NCBI GenBank assembly: GCA_905221605.1
Contig: CAJNDS010000136.1
Coordinates: 124,001 to 188,000, forward strand
Direction of reading: 5' to 3'
Length of the DNA: 64,000 nt
Source: Symbiodinium natans
Lineage: Eukaryota > Sar > Dinophyceae > Suessiales > Symbiodiniaceae
Each line of letters opens with the position of its first letter. The first letter of the stretch is position 1. The notes under the pieces are model-generated. The model was not told where the DNA came from and ran no database searches. It saw only the letters and a list, made by a program, of their open reading frames with translations. This document shows, one piece after another, positions 31,410 through 42,250 of this stretch. A program made the position numbers and the translations under genes.

Positions 31410-31919
31410 CAACCCTACACCCTACACCCTACACCCTACACCCTACACCCTACACCCTACACCCTACACCCTACACCCTACACCCTACACCCTACACCCT
31501 ACACCCTACACCCTACACCCTACACCCTACACCCTACACCCTACACCCTACACCCTACTACACCCTACACCCTACACCCTACCACTACACCCTACACCCT
31601 ACACCCTACACCTACACCCTACAACCTACCCTACACCCTACACCCTACACCTACCCACCTACACCCTACACCCTACACCCTACACCCTACACCCTACACC
31701 CTACACCTAACACCTACACCACCCTACACCCTTACACCCTACACCCTACAACACCCTACACTCTACGCCCTACACCCTACACCCTACACCCTACACCCTA
31801 CACCCTACACCCTACACCCTACACTCTACACCCTACACTCTACGCCCTACACCCTACACCCTACACCCTACACCCTACACCCTACACCCTACACCCTACA
31901 CCCTACACCCTACACCCTA
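31410..31919. repeat. CCCTACA heptamer array
   Basis: About 70 copies of CCCTACA, one base different from CCCTAAA, with several deletions, a few CTCTACA units, and some CCCTACG. This ~510 bp homogeneous variant array is the largest heptamer block in the window. The open frame through it (repeated Thr-Leu-His-Pro) is an artefact. Confidence 0.97.
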
Positions 31920-32204
31920 AGCCCCCTAGCGGTGCGGCCGGACTACTTTCCGGGTGGCAAAAAACCCTGAACCCCAGGGCTCCCAACAGCCCCTAAAGCC
32001 CCCTCAAGCCCCACAGCAGCCCCTAAAGCCCCACAGCAGCCTACTAAGGCCCTCCGAACACCCCTACGCCCCAGCTCGGAAGCCGCCACAGCCATAACAC
32101 CATCAATGCTCTCATCATCACTCGGCTCATTTTCAATATCTACACTTGGCACACTTCCTTTTGCTGACAGCTTAAGACTATGTGGTGTTTTAAACAAATA
32201 AATA

Positions 32205-32324
32205 AACAAATAAATAAATATATAAATATAAATATAAATATGAATCTAAATATAAATATAATTATAAATATATAAATATAAATATAAGTATAACTATACA
32301 TAAAAATATAAATATAAATATAAA
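32205..32324. repeat. AT-rich (ATAAAT/TATAAA) tract left of the LINE fragment
   Basis: Runs of AAATATAAATATAAATATA. A similar tract lies on the other side of the LINE fragment (33035-33205), so the whole block 32205-33205 is AT-rich compared with its surroundings. Confidence 0.85.
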
Positions 32325-32942
32325 ATTAACAGGGAGGTCAATATTCGTCATGAAATCTCGAACAAGCTACAAGAGGTAAGACGCACTTGGATCAAATTAA
32401 CCCCTTATTGGAAAGCAACCCATGCTAGCAAGAGGTGGAAACTAATAGTATATGATGCCATTATCCGCAGCAAACTACTCTACGGGCTAGAAACTATTCA
32501 CTTAACCACTGCTATGGCAAAGAAGCTCAATGCGTTCCAAATGAGGGGCATTCGCAAGATTTTAAACAAAGCTCACACCTATATAGACCGTACAAATACT
32601 AATGCAAAGCTTCTGGAAGAAGCAAGTATGATAGCATTTCCAAGCCGGGACGACCAACGAAAGATACTACTATTTAGTAAGTTCCATAATTTACGACGGG
32701 CTAAGCTTTTAGGTCATATACTTCGTAGTACAGATTCTGATCCTTTAAGACAGGTATCGTTTATGCCCAGCAGTGCCACTAGAATCGAGTATGGCAAAAA
32801 GCGAGTTGGGAAGCCCCGGCAAACTTGGATACACCATGCAAAGAAGTTTGTGTGGGAAGAGACGCTTGGCAGAATATCTTATGAAGAAACCCCGGTACAA
32901 GATAATCTCATCTATAATGCAGGTTTGCAAAGACAGTTCTAA
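32325..32942 (+). pseudogene. LINE (non-LTR) reverse transcriptase C-terminal fragment
   Basis: An open frame of about 205 codons without a start of its own. Characteristic sequence: ASRKWKLIVYDAIIRSKLLY, GLETIHLTTAMAKKLNAFQM and RGIRKIL, then RAKLLGHILR and KRVGKPRQTWIHH. This is the post-RT thumb/connector region and tail of non-LTR retrotransposon proteins. The RT core with the catalytic aspartates is missing, so it is 5'-truncated as LINE insertions usually are. Base composition is much more AT-rich than the neighbours, which suggests transfer or a recent insertion. Confidence 0.75.
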
Positions 32943-33029
32943 AGCGTCTGCAGAGGGTAAGCCTCCTTTTTGCTGCGCCAACGCCGTGTCTTGAAGTTGA
33001 CGTACAGTCGATTCACGGTATGGCTTCGG

Positions 33030-33164
33030 AAAAAATAAAAATAAATATAAATATAAATATAAATATAGATATAGATATAGATATAAATATAGAAATAAAA
33101 AACACATAAATAAAATAAATAAATAAATATAAAGATAAATAAATAAATATATAAATAAATAAAA

Positions 33165-33205
<41 letters not shown>
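33030..33205. repeat. AT-rich microsatellite, (TA)n and (AATAAAT)n
   Basis: AAATATAAATATAG, then AATAAAT-type units, then (TA) about 20 at 33167-33203, directly after the LINE fragment. Confidence 0.9.
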
Positions 33206-33206
<1 letters not shown>

Positions 33207-33299
33207 GCCACCTCCAGGCACCGGCGCCGGTGCCGGAATCGCCGGCTTCGGGGCCCAGGCTCGTTGTTACTTTTTTCATGTACCTTCTTTTGCGGTTTT

Positions 33300-33660
33300 T
33301 CGGGGGTTTTAGTGGGCTTTTGGGTTTTTAGGGTTTAGGGGTTGTTAGGGGGTTATTGGGGGGTTTTAGGGTTTTAGGGTTTATGGGGTTTTTGGGTGTT
33401 TTAGGGGTTTAGGAGTTTAGGGGTTTTAGGGGTTTTGGGGGTTTTGGGGGCTTAGGGTGGGTGCTAGGGTTTTGGGTTTTAGGGTTGGGCCTCTGGATGC
33501 AAAAAGGGTTTTAGGGGTTTTAAGGGTTTGGGGTTTTGGGGTTTTGGGGTTTTGGGGTTTTGGGGTTTTGGGGTTTTGGGGTTTTGGGGGTTTTGGGGTT
33601 TTGGGGTTTTGGGGGGGGTTTGGGGGGGTTTGGGGGGGTTTAGGGGTCTAGGGTTTGTTC
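33300..33660. repeat. G/T-rich block with a pure GGGGTTTT octamer array
   Basis: Degenerate TTTTAGGG-like units, then about ten perfect GGGGTTTT octamers at about 33529-33605, then TTTGGGGGGG runs. GGGGTTTT is the telomere unit of hypotrich ciliates; here it is probably a local variant expansion. It should form G-quadruplexes readily. Confidence 0.9.
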
Positions 33661-33705
33661 TTTACCGGGTTCTTAGGCGCTTGAGGGGTTTAGGTTCAGC
33701 TGGCG

Positions 33706-34128
33706 TTGCCCTCAGTCCATGCATCAAAGCAAGGGACCAAAAGTAGGAGGTTTTACTGTAAGAGCTTTAGGGTTCTAGGAGGTTGTAGCTTCGTGAGTAT
33801 ATTGAGCGGGGTTGCCTCCAGCATTGCAACAGGGGCTTTGGGGGTCAACAGCATTCACACGCCAGAGGTCATTGGGCCGTGGCGCTTTGTGGGTATTTCG
33901 GATGATGTGCGCCATATTGTAGTGTTCTTAAGCGTGACTTTGCATGGGCCAACCTTTGCCACGTTTAGCATCAGCTTACTGCACGAGAAATGGTTGCTCC
34001 CCAGCGCACGCAGTGTTGCTATCAGATGGTCAGCCTGGAGGCTTTGCGTCATGGCCATGGCTACTCTTTTTTGTGTGTCACCAGGAAGCCCTCCGTTGCT
34101 ACTGGGGCATGTGTGGTGTCTTAGGTGA
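33706..34128 (+). CDS. Unrecognised ORF, possibly membrane
   Basis: A 140-codon open frame with hydrophobic stretches (VVFLSVTLHGPTFATFSISL and WRLCVMAMATLFCV). No recognised family. It could be an upstream exon of the transporter gene or chance. Confidence 0.2.
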   Translation: MPSVHASKQGTKSRRFYCKSFRVLGGCSFVSILSGVASSIATGALGVNSIHTPEVIGPWRFVGISDDVRHIVVFLSVTLHGPTFATFSISLLHEKWLLPSARSVAIRWSAWRLCVMAMATLFCVSPGSPPLLLGHVWCLR

Positions 34129-34486
34129 GGTTCACGGAATACCGCCTGCGAGCAGAAGTTACGGTAAACTTCCGGTCAACAACATGAGGCTTGGCATGTT
34201 TACAGCTCTTTAAGCCTCCGATCCTTCCACCGGTAGCTTGTGAGCAGTTGTGGTTCTGCCGATGCCGGGATCAAGTCCTTCGTTTCATCGACCCGAGGCC
34301 CATCCTTGCAAGTCTCCAGGGCCCCCAGACCGTCTTCTCCATAACAGCTTCCCAGGGCTGCTGTGAGCCCCAACTTCAGTAGTTTGAGCAAAACTTCGTG
34401 CATCAACTCACACGACTCCCCCCCCCCCCCCCCCCCCGCCCTTACTTTTTCTTGCCGGGCGCGCCTTCTTGGTGCCGCGGACGGCC

Positions 34487-35830
34487 ATGGTCGCCATGGC
34501 ATTGCTGGAGATGGCATCCCGCGTGTTGCTCGTGGCGGGGATGGGTGCGCTCCTTCCGAACCTCAAGGGAGGCAGCCTGACCAAGCCCCTCTTTGACTCG
34601 CAGGCGTGCCATGATGCCATTGCCTCCGGCGCCAGCTGCCAGGTGTGTGAAACCAAGTTCAAGCACTGCAAGGGCCACTATGTCTACGAGCCTTTCACCG
34701 TGGTGCTCTTTGAAGCAATGGTCACGGTGGGCCTCGGCGTTCTTGCCACGATAGTCTTAATGCCGAATCGGCAGGCCACCCGGCCATCACAGCAGCTGTG
34801 TTCTTTGCGTGTTACGATGCGCGTGTTGAATTGAGAGTAACCAGGGCCCCCCCTACACCTAGGCCCCCGCACCTATAGGCTCCTGGTCCTTGTGTTGCTT
34901 TTGCATGTGGCGCCTGGGTGGAAGTAAGGCAGTCAAGCAGCTGCTAGATTGGCGCTCCATCAAGATCGTCTTGCCTGTTGGGGCAACCTATGCCATCGGC
35001 GACTTGATGGACTTGGCAGCGGCGCGCAATGTCTCGGGCACGACGCTGTTGGTAGCTGCGCAGTTGAGGCTGCCACTTTGCGCCTTGCTTAGATGCTTGC
35101 TGCTGAACCGCGGGCAAACTTGGATGCAATGGCGGCTCGGCCTGTGCTGTGCCGTTATGAGACAAGACGAATGCTTGCTTAAGAGGATAAGTTTGTGTTC
35201 ATTCAGCATGCATAGTGCACAACCCGCGAGCTCGTGAGGCAGCTGCTCTTCATCATCACGCTGCTGTGCGTGGGCCACGTGGTCCAAGACCTGGGGGACA
35301 CCATGACTGCCGGAGTTGACAGGTCTTGGATCGCAGCCTCTCCACAAGGGATCCTCGTCGCTTTGCCACTTGTGCTGGGCAAGTGCCTCATCAGCTGCTG
35401 TGGTGCAGTGCATGCCGAGTATTTCTTGCAGCACAAGGAGACGAAGCAAGTGCCCCTGTGGATCACACAGGCGCATTTCAAGACGGCGACGATCATGGGA
35501 GCCTTGGTCGTGGCGCTCCTCCTGGGCAACGTGAGCGAGCGCATCTTTGCGGACGAGTGGCACAACGATCTCTTCGCGCACTTTCCCAACGATGTGAAGG
35601 CAGGAGATGCCCGCATGCCTTTCTTTGGTGGCTGGGACAGCAACACCTGGGTCCTTGCGGCCTGCCTCATCCTCAACAACTTCCTTGTGGCTGACCAGAT
35701 GAAGAACCTCACCTCCATTGCCAAGCAGCTTGGTGTTAATGAGCTGTGCAGACGGAGCCTTGTGGGCACGCATGCCCCGGTAGCTAGCCGCACGCCTCAT
35801 CAAAGCCGTGCCATAGTAGTGATTCAGTGA
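34487..35830 (+). CDS. Nucleotide-sugar-transporter-like (SLC35/DMT) membrane protein
   Basis: Exons 34487-34753, 34929-35131 and 35239-35830 join in one frame to 353 residues (GT then GC donor, acceptors followed by G), the usual size for this family. Exon 1 has two hydrophobic helices separated by a cysteine-rich loop (CHDAIASGASCQVCETKFKH). Exon 2, with IKIVLPVGATYAIGDLMDLA and LRLPLCALLRCLLLNRGQTW, matches the SLC35A pattern of a Pro-containing helix, an N/D-x-L turn and 'Q-L-K-L-x-x-T-A-L-x'. Exon 3 has ISCCGAVHAEYFLQH and then ILNNFLVADQMKNLTSIAKQ, like the end of the family. Such proteins exchange nucleotide sugars for nucleoside monophosphates across Golgi/ER membranes. The last helices could instead lie in a further exon near 36000. 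Confidence 0.65.
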
Positions 35831-35849
35831 CCACCTGCTTCTCTTCTTA

Positions 35850-35994
35850 TGACCCTAAACCTTAGCCTAAACCCTAAACCCTAAACCCTAAACCCTAAAC
35901 CCTAAACCCTAAACCCTAAACCCTAAACCCTAAACCCTAAACCCTAAACCCTAAACCCTAAACCCTAAACCCTAAACCCTAAACCCTAAACCCT
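35850..35994. repeat. CCCTAAA array after the transporter gene
   Basis: About 19 units ending in ccctgcag, which could act as an acceptor for coding-like sequence at 35999-36110 (YVAYAIGLVLSYLAQLW in one frame). Confidence 0.95.
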
Positions 35995-36158
35995 GCAGAA
36001 CCCGCCGCAAGAGGTATGTGGCCTATGCCATCGGCTTGGTGCTTAGCTACCTCGCGCAGCTTTGGGAAGGCCGTGACTTTTGCCCTTGGCAGGCCCGGAT
36101 CTCCAAAAGGCTTTGCGTTTTTAGTTTTGATGTTCGGGGCGGGGCTTACACGCGCTGC

Positions 36159-36735
36159 ACCCTAAACCCTAAACCCTAAACCCTAAACCCTAAACCCTAA
36201 ACCCTAAACCCTAAACCCTAAACCCTAAAGCCGAACCCCCAAACCCTGAGACCAAGGCGTGCTCTTATGCTGGCCTCGCGCTTGCCGCTGTGGCACCACG
36301 GCTGCTGAGGGGTTCGTTGAGTTTCGGGTTTAGGGTCTAGGGTTTAGGGGCTGGCAGGTACCGGCATGGCTTTCAGACCGGGTTCACAGGGTTTAGGGGC
36401 TGAAAGGCCCAAAACCCTAAATCTCAAACCTTGCTAAAACCCTGAATCCGAAACCCGCCTAAAACTGCAGCTGCCTGCTTGGTGGACCTTCGTAATCTCT
36501 TGAGAGCGAGAACTCTGGTCACCTCAGCCAGGGTCGTTGTGTAGTGCTGATCCTCTGCAGGAGTTGTGATCTCATGTAGTGAATCGGACTTTGGCCGTTA
36601 CGAAAATTGTCCTAAACTCGAAACCTAAACCCTAAATCCTAAACCCTAAACCCTAAACCCTAAACCCTAAACCCTAAACCCTAAACCCTAAACCCTAAAT
36701 GAACCCTAAACCCTAAACCCTCAACCCTAAACCGC
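36159..36735. repeat. Two CCCTAAA arrays with short mixed spacer
   Basis: Arrays at about 36159-36230 and 36625-36735 with scattered single units between. No gene is recognised in the spacer. Confidence 0.85.
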
Positions 36736-37019
36736 TGAGGTCGTTCCGTCTCAGGTCCCTTCGGGGACTGGAGTAGACACTATGAATCCTCATGTCTTAT
36801 ACGAGAATAGGGGACCCTGAAAGGTAGGTTTCCCTTATAGTAATGGCCCCAATAAGGTACCCCCAGATCTCAGGAACCCCCAAATCTTTTTACCAGTATC
36901 ACACATGCACCTCTCTGTATATAATATATATGTTTATGCGCACATGCTAGGAAGGTACAGGTTGGCAGTATGTACATATACTGTATATATCTCTACATAT
37001 GTGTCCTGTCTCTATTGGC

Positions 37020-37112
37020 TTAGATTAGCTTAGCTTAGCTTAGCTTAGCTTCGCAAAGCTGCTTTGCTTTGCTTTGCTTTGCTTTGCCTTCCCTTGCCTT
37101 GCCTTGCCTTGA
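37020..37112. repeat. Pentamer microsatellite changing unit along its length
   Basis: TTAGC repeats (37022-37052) pass into GCTTT repeats (37060-37087) and then GCCTT repeats (37090-37112). Each neighbour differs by one or two bases, as expected of stepwise slippage and mutation. Confidence 0.9.
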
Positions 37113-37859
37113 GGCCTACATTGCCCTGCCTGGACCCGGGGACTTCCGCCCGGGAGGAAAGAGCTGAGTGCGAATTCGGATTGGCTCAGGAGCCGTGTGA
37201 GTGCGCAGGAGCTGGAGCTCGGCTTGGATGTTTGTATTTGGGTCTTCCTCCGTCGTGCACTTGCTTGTGGCACCTTCAACAGTTTAAGTGATCCGGGTTC
37301 AGGCCGAGCTGTCGCCTGCAATAGTGGCAATAGTGGCTGTCGCAGGCCTGTGCGCGAAGTCCTGCAGCTCTCGGGTCCAGCCTTCAACATCTTCCAGATC
37401 CCTACCCTGCATTACCCCCCTCCCCCCTCCCCGTAATTTTTCACTAGGATGAGGGGGGGTGGTGGGGGGTACCTACTTGCGGGCAATCATTTTTGCATTT
37501 TCCAGCGCGTTCCGGCCGGGGGGGAGGCATGCACATATATGGGTTTTGTTGCTCAGTTGAGGGCAAAGTAGATGGCCTGAAACTTGGATTCTGCGAACCC
37601 AGCGTGCCTCCCCCGCGCCCACTAGACAAAGGGATGATCTCTGCATCCTCAAGAAAGGTGGACGAGGAGGGCCTAACCCTGACCCCAGACCCTGGTCACA
37701 AGGATTCAGACTTCTCCCTAAACCCTAAACCCTAAACCCCTAAACCGTTGCACAGGATGCGTACGGCAAGTGGGGGTTTCCCTCATCATGGTCTTTTTGG
37801 GGTTCTTGTTCTTATGCGAGCCTTAGAAGGGCACCCAAAGGAAGCACGGGTCACACCTT

Positions 37860-38020
37860 AGACCCTAAACCCTAAACCCTAAACCCTAAACCCTAAACCC
37901 TAAACCCTAAACCCTAAACCCTAAACCCTAAACCCTAAAACCCTAAAACCCTAAACCCTAAACCCTCAACCCTAAACCCTAAACCCCAAACCCCAAACCC
38001 TCAACCCTAAACCCCAACAG
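37860..38020. repeat. CCCTAAA array
   Basis: About 22 units with CCCTCAA and CCCCAAA variants at the right end; opposed TTTAGGG units lie at 38185-38270. Confidence 0.95.
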
Positions 38021-38299
38021 AAGCAGCATGGATCCACCTTTTACAGGCCTTGCTTGGCTTGGCTCTTGTAAAGCCAGGGAGGGAGCTTGAAAGTCGTCAC
38101 TCCTTGTGATCCCAGGGTTCACTGGCCAAGTCCCGCGCGCGCTGAGCTCCGGGTGTTTCATGCTAGGGACCCTGGGGACCCTAGAGTTTGGGGTTTAGGG
38201 TTTAGGGTTTAGGGTTTAAGGTTTAGGGTTTAGGGTTTAGGGTTTAGCGTTTAGTGTTTAGGGTTTAAGCCCTCCCAAGATCAGCCCGAAGCCCTTCCG

Positions 38300-38505
38300 C
38301 AGGAAGGCTGGAGGTCGCAACATCCGGAGAAGCACCCGTGCACTGCATCGTTGGATGCACTGTGGCGCAGCCTTAGAAACTTTGCTGTCGGCCAAGATCG
38401 CCGCCTGTCGAGCTCGCTGGAAAGAGAGAGGCTTTGGGTCATCCAGAGTCTCCAAAGATCCCGAGAGTTGTTTAAGGTGCCACCGGGTCTTCTGGTTGTA
38501 GATGC
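38300..38505 (+). CDS. Coding-like exon of unknown gene
   Basis: One frame reads LWRSLRNFAVGQDRRLSSSL, then ERERLWVIQSLQRSRELFKV and PPGLLVVDAM before a (GT)n tract. The composition looks protein-like and helical; no family is recognised. Confidence 0.25.
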
Positions 38506-39049
38506 CATGTGTGTGTGTGTGTGTGACATTTCGCGGGTGATGTCTTTGGAACCTGCAATTATACGCTCCAAGGCATTCGGGTGGTCCTGCCATAGCAAGC
38601 CGCATCAGCCCGAAGCCCTCAATCTGCCAACTCCCAGCCCTACACCCAGGGAACGGCCAAGTGTTCCAGGTTGGCAGAAAAACGAGTCCCAAACCCTGCG
38701 TGTGGCCATGCAGGCCCTGAATGCTGAATCCCGAGCCCCATTGCCAAGCAAACCCTAAAGCCTAAGACCTAAATCGTGTGTGTGAAGTCGCCCCAGCTGT
38801 GCAGGAGGGAAAACAGAAACCCTACCTAACCCTAAACCCTACACCCTACACCCTAACCCTAAACCCTAACCCTAAACCTTAAACCTAAACCCTCCCCTCA
38901 ACACAAGTGCACTGGGGGATATATCCGTCAACCGGCAGGCCTGAAGAGAACGGAAGAGCTTTCACCGAGGATAGAGCAAAAGGGGACAGTAGCGAGAGGC
39001 ATGCCTGGGTGCAAGAATGGGTTTACTCTGTGGGGGTGTGATGTTAGTT

Positions 39050-39625
39050 TAAGGGCTAAGCCCTAAACCCTAAACCCTAAACCCTAAACCCTAAACCCTA
39101 AACCATAAACCCTAAACCCTAAACCGAATGTGATCCAGGGGAAGCCAATGAAGCAGCCTAGCCAGCACATGCAACAGAAACGCCGTTAACATCGATGTCG
39201 TTGCATCACCTCAGACCAGGAACCTGGCCTTGTGCGAGTGTTTAGGGTTTAGGGTTTAGGGTTTAGGGTCGAAACCCTCCCCTGGACAGGGCCCCCGCGG
39301 CGCCGGCAGCGTTCCCGGCCCCGGCGCTGCGTGGTGGGAGGGCTGCCAGGAGGGACTGCAGGGGCAAAGCTGTCTGGGGTTTAGTGTTTAGGGTTCATAG
39401 GGTTTAGGGTTTAGGGTTTAGGGTTTAGGGTTGAGGGTTTAGGGTTTAGGGTTAGGGTTTAGGGCTTAGTGTTTAGGGTTCATAGGGTTTAGGGGATAGG
39501 GTTAAACCCTAAACCCTAAACCCTAAACCCTAAACCCTAAACGCTTGCGAAATGGGTGGGAAAAAAACCCTAAACCCTTAACCCTTAACCCTTAACCCTT
39601 TACCCTTTACCCTTTACCCTAACCC
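39050..39625. repeat. Cluster of CCCTAAA and TTTAGGG arrays in alternating orientation
   Basis: CCCTAAA at 39055-39125, TTTAGGG at 39240-39270 and 39375-39500, then CCCTAAA at 39503-39542, then CCCTTAA and CCCTTTA units at 39568-39620. The change from GGGTTA to AACCCT at about 39503 is a direct head-to-head junction with almost no spacer. Confidence 0.9.
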
Positions 39626-40004
39626 TGTTGTTCCCTCCTCCATGAAGGCGCAGCCCGCGACCCAGGCGAGGGATGAGGTCAGCCCCTGCCAGCTGTTGGA
39701 GCACCCGCGGGTCTTCCAAACTAGGGTTTAGGGTTTAGGGTTTGGGGTTTAGGGTTTAGGGTTTAGGCCTTAGTGCTTGGGGTGTAGTTTATTCGGTGCT
39801 TGGGGTCTAGGGTTTAGGATTTGGGAGGGTGTTCCGACTTTCCGCGGTTTCCTCAAAGCTGGTGCCAAATAAACTTGATGAGAAGAATCAGGGTATCGCC
39901 GAGATTGATCCTTTGGATGCCAGACGGATGCCAAGCACTCGGCACCCGACACCTGCAGGCGTTTGAAGCTCACGGCTTGGCTGCGCCAGACTTACTGTTG
40001 CTTA

Positions 40005-40130
40005 GTAGGGAATGAGGGAATGAGGTACCGTTTATAATCTCTTAAAGGGTATATATATATATATCTATATATATATATATCTGTATATACAGGGGGATAC
40101 AGGGTACCTCATTCCGTCATTCCCTACCAA
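40005..40130. mobile_element. Inverted-repeat element family C
   Basis: Left end tagggaatgagggaatgagg then tacc; right end ggtacctcattccgtcattc then ccta. The arms are near-perfect inverted repeats of about 24 bases around a (TA)-rich centre (40050-40090). Size and structure are MITE-like; there is no ORF. Confidence 0.8.
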
Positions 40131-40721
40131 ACCAACAGTAAGAAGAGGTAGTGGAGCATGACAGCCATAACCGACGTCAAATCACAGCAACAGCCAAGGC
40201 AACTTGGAGGTTGATAGGGTGCTTTAGGGTTTAGGGTTTAGGGTTTAGGGTTTAGGGTGTAGCTTGAGCTGGTTTTGCAAGTGGGACAAGTCTAGACTCT
40301 AGTTGTAGCCCTGTTTTTTGCACTTCTAACCCCCCCTAATCCCCCAAGCGCACCTTTTAGGACCAACGCCCAAACCTCAGACCCGAATCCCTAAGCTGAG
40401 TTCGGCCCAGCAGGGTCAACAAAAGCCACCCTCAACCCTTCAATCCGAAAACCCTGAGGTCGAAACAGCACACAAAAACTGCCCGAAATCCCTAAACGCC
40501 TGGACTTGAGAAGAGATCGATGTAAGTACTCCCTTTCGGCTCCTGCGCGGCTCTTCTTGAGGGACTGTCCCGGCCTCAGTCGGCGTGGACGCATAGGAAG
40601 GACCCCTTGATCCGTACTGCAAAGGCCATTCTTTCCCGAATGCGCGGCAGAAGGGATCCTGTTCTAAAGGGTGGGGAACACGGGATTTAGGAGGTGATCA
40701 AACATCGTGCGTTTGTGTTCG

Positions 40722-40792
40722 CGAAGCGTCTCCGCGAAGCGTCTCCGCGAAGCGTCTCCGCGAAGCGTCTCCGCGAAGCATCTCCGCGAGTG
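40722..40792. repeat. 13-bp tandem repeat GCGAAGCGTCTCC
   Basis: Five to six copies of GCGAAGCGTCTCC, the last with one change (CATCTCC). Each unit boundary forms a short palindrome (CGCGAAGCG). Confidence 0.95.
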
Positions 40793-41842
40793 GCGAAGGA
40801 GCTGTATTTGATGAGGTGCCCGGGGTTCGGCATCCTCGTTACTGTCGTGACTCTTGGAGCCTCGTTTTCCCGAATACGTAGCAGAAGGGTTCCTGTTTAT
40901 CAGCAGGGTCCAGGGGCTGAACCAAAAAGGGTTGCGTTTGTGCTGGAACCCTGCGTCTTGGGCATCGGTTAGGGTTGTGTATGAAATAACAAGTGTTGAC
41001 AGTAACGTGGATGAGGCATCCGGGGTTCGCCATAATCGTGACTGTCGTCACTTTTCATATTTCATATTGCAAGGAGCGACGCATGCACGCAAAGCACAGC
41101 TGTGGAGTTGACAGAGGACAGGGATGAGATGAGGGACAGCGACGACAGGACAAGAGAACACTTACATGAAGATCATGAAGAGAGAACAACGGAGACAAGA
41201 GATGAGCGAATACCCTAAACCCTACACCCAAAAACCCTGAACATAAAACCTAAACCCTAAACCCTCGTCAGAGCCTTCAGTTCGGAGTTCGTCGCGTTGC
41301 GTCTGTTATCTTCGCGGTGTACGTGACATGTGTCTGCATTCGGGTTCGTGGCTATCAGGTTTGTTTTTGAGGGATTTTTGGGCTTCCTGAGGGGTTAATT
41401 GGCTGAGGGTTCTGCGGACTTTGGTTTTGGTTTGGGGTTGAGGGCTTGAGGGTGTGGGTTATCCGGGCGGTGGGAAGCCTGTTGCAACAGGACTTTAGGA
41501 TAGGATCCACCTTCCGAGCAGGTGGTCGGACCCACTGGATATACCGCCAAGCCAAAAGCATCGAAATTTAAGCCAAGCCCCCGCCTATGCGATGGGCACT
41601 CAACCAGATTGTGCTCAACCTTAACCTTCCAGACCGTACCTTTGCATTTTGTAAGGTCTTTGTACACAAGCCTGCCCTACTGCAGGTAGCAAGTTTCTTT
41701 TTCTTTTTCTTTTTCTTTTGGCCCTACAAGAAAGGTAGGTCTTGGAAGGATCCGGGGGGCCCGAAGTCCGGGACCCGAACTCGAGGCCGCGTGCGGCCAT
41801 GGGGGCGGGTGCGAGCCTTCCCCAAAATGGAGGCCAATGTGG

Positions 41843-42135
41843 TGTAGGGTTGAGGGTTGAGGGTTTAGGGTTTAGGGTTTAGGGTTTAGGGTTTAGGGTT
41901 TAGGGCTGCGGGGAGCAAAAGAAGCTTTGTGGTACCTCTTGGTAGGTTCTGGGCTCCTTTGTTGTGGAGAGTGCCATTGGTTTAGGAGAGGGTTTGGGGA
42001 TGACTCTACCCTAAAACCCTAAACCCTAAAACCCTAAAACCCTAAACCCTAAACCCTAAACCCTAAACCCTAAACCCTAAACCCTAAACCCTAAACCCTA
42101 AACCCTAAACCCTAAACCCTAAACCCTAAACCCTG
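41843..42135. repeat. Opposed TTTAGGG and CCCTAAA arrays upstream of the P450
   Basis: TTTAGGG at 41843-41906 (with TTGAGGG units), then CCCTAAA at 42008-42135, ending about 115 bases before the P450 ATG. Confidence 0.95.
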
Positions 42136-42250
42136 ACTTTTGGCTGCCAGTTCCCTGCAGTGTGTCCGAGAAGTCAGCGAGGCAGGTGGCAAAAGCAACC
42201 CTTTAGCCGGGCTCAAAGAACAAACCGCGTTCCTAAGCGTTGTGGCGGCC

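Larger units (their letters stand above)
39626..41840. other. Repeat-scattered region without recognised gene
   Basis: Short TTTAGGG tracts (39725-39768 and 40225-40260), the family C palindrome, the 13-mer array at 40722-40792, and a T/C tract at 41693-41722. Some weakly protein-like frames exist (41590-41690), with no motif. Confidence 0.4.

Noticed and set aside
31321-31710. TLHPTPY repeat protein
   Set aside because: Translation of the CCCTACA heptamer array; 7-mer units cycle through frames.
35203-35803. Minus-strand genes at 34988-35803
   Set aside because: They are the antisense of the transporter exons. The plus strand shows the membrane-protein pattern and consistent splice phases.
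42140-42250. P450 start at 42140
   Set aside because: The codon there is TTG, and the stretch includes the recurrent caggtggcaaaag motif. The ATG at 42251 gives a normal anchor and length.
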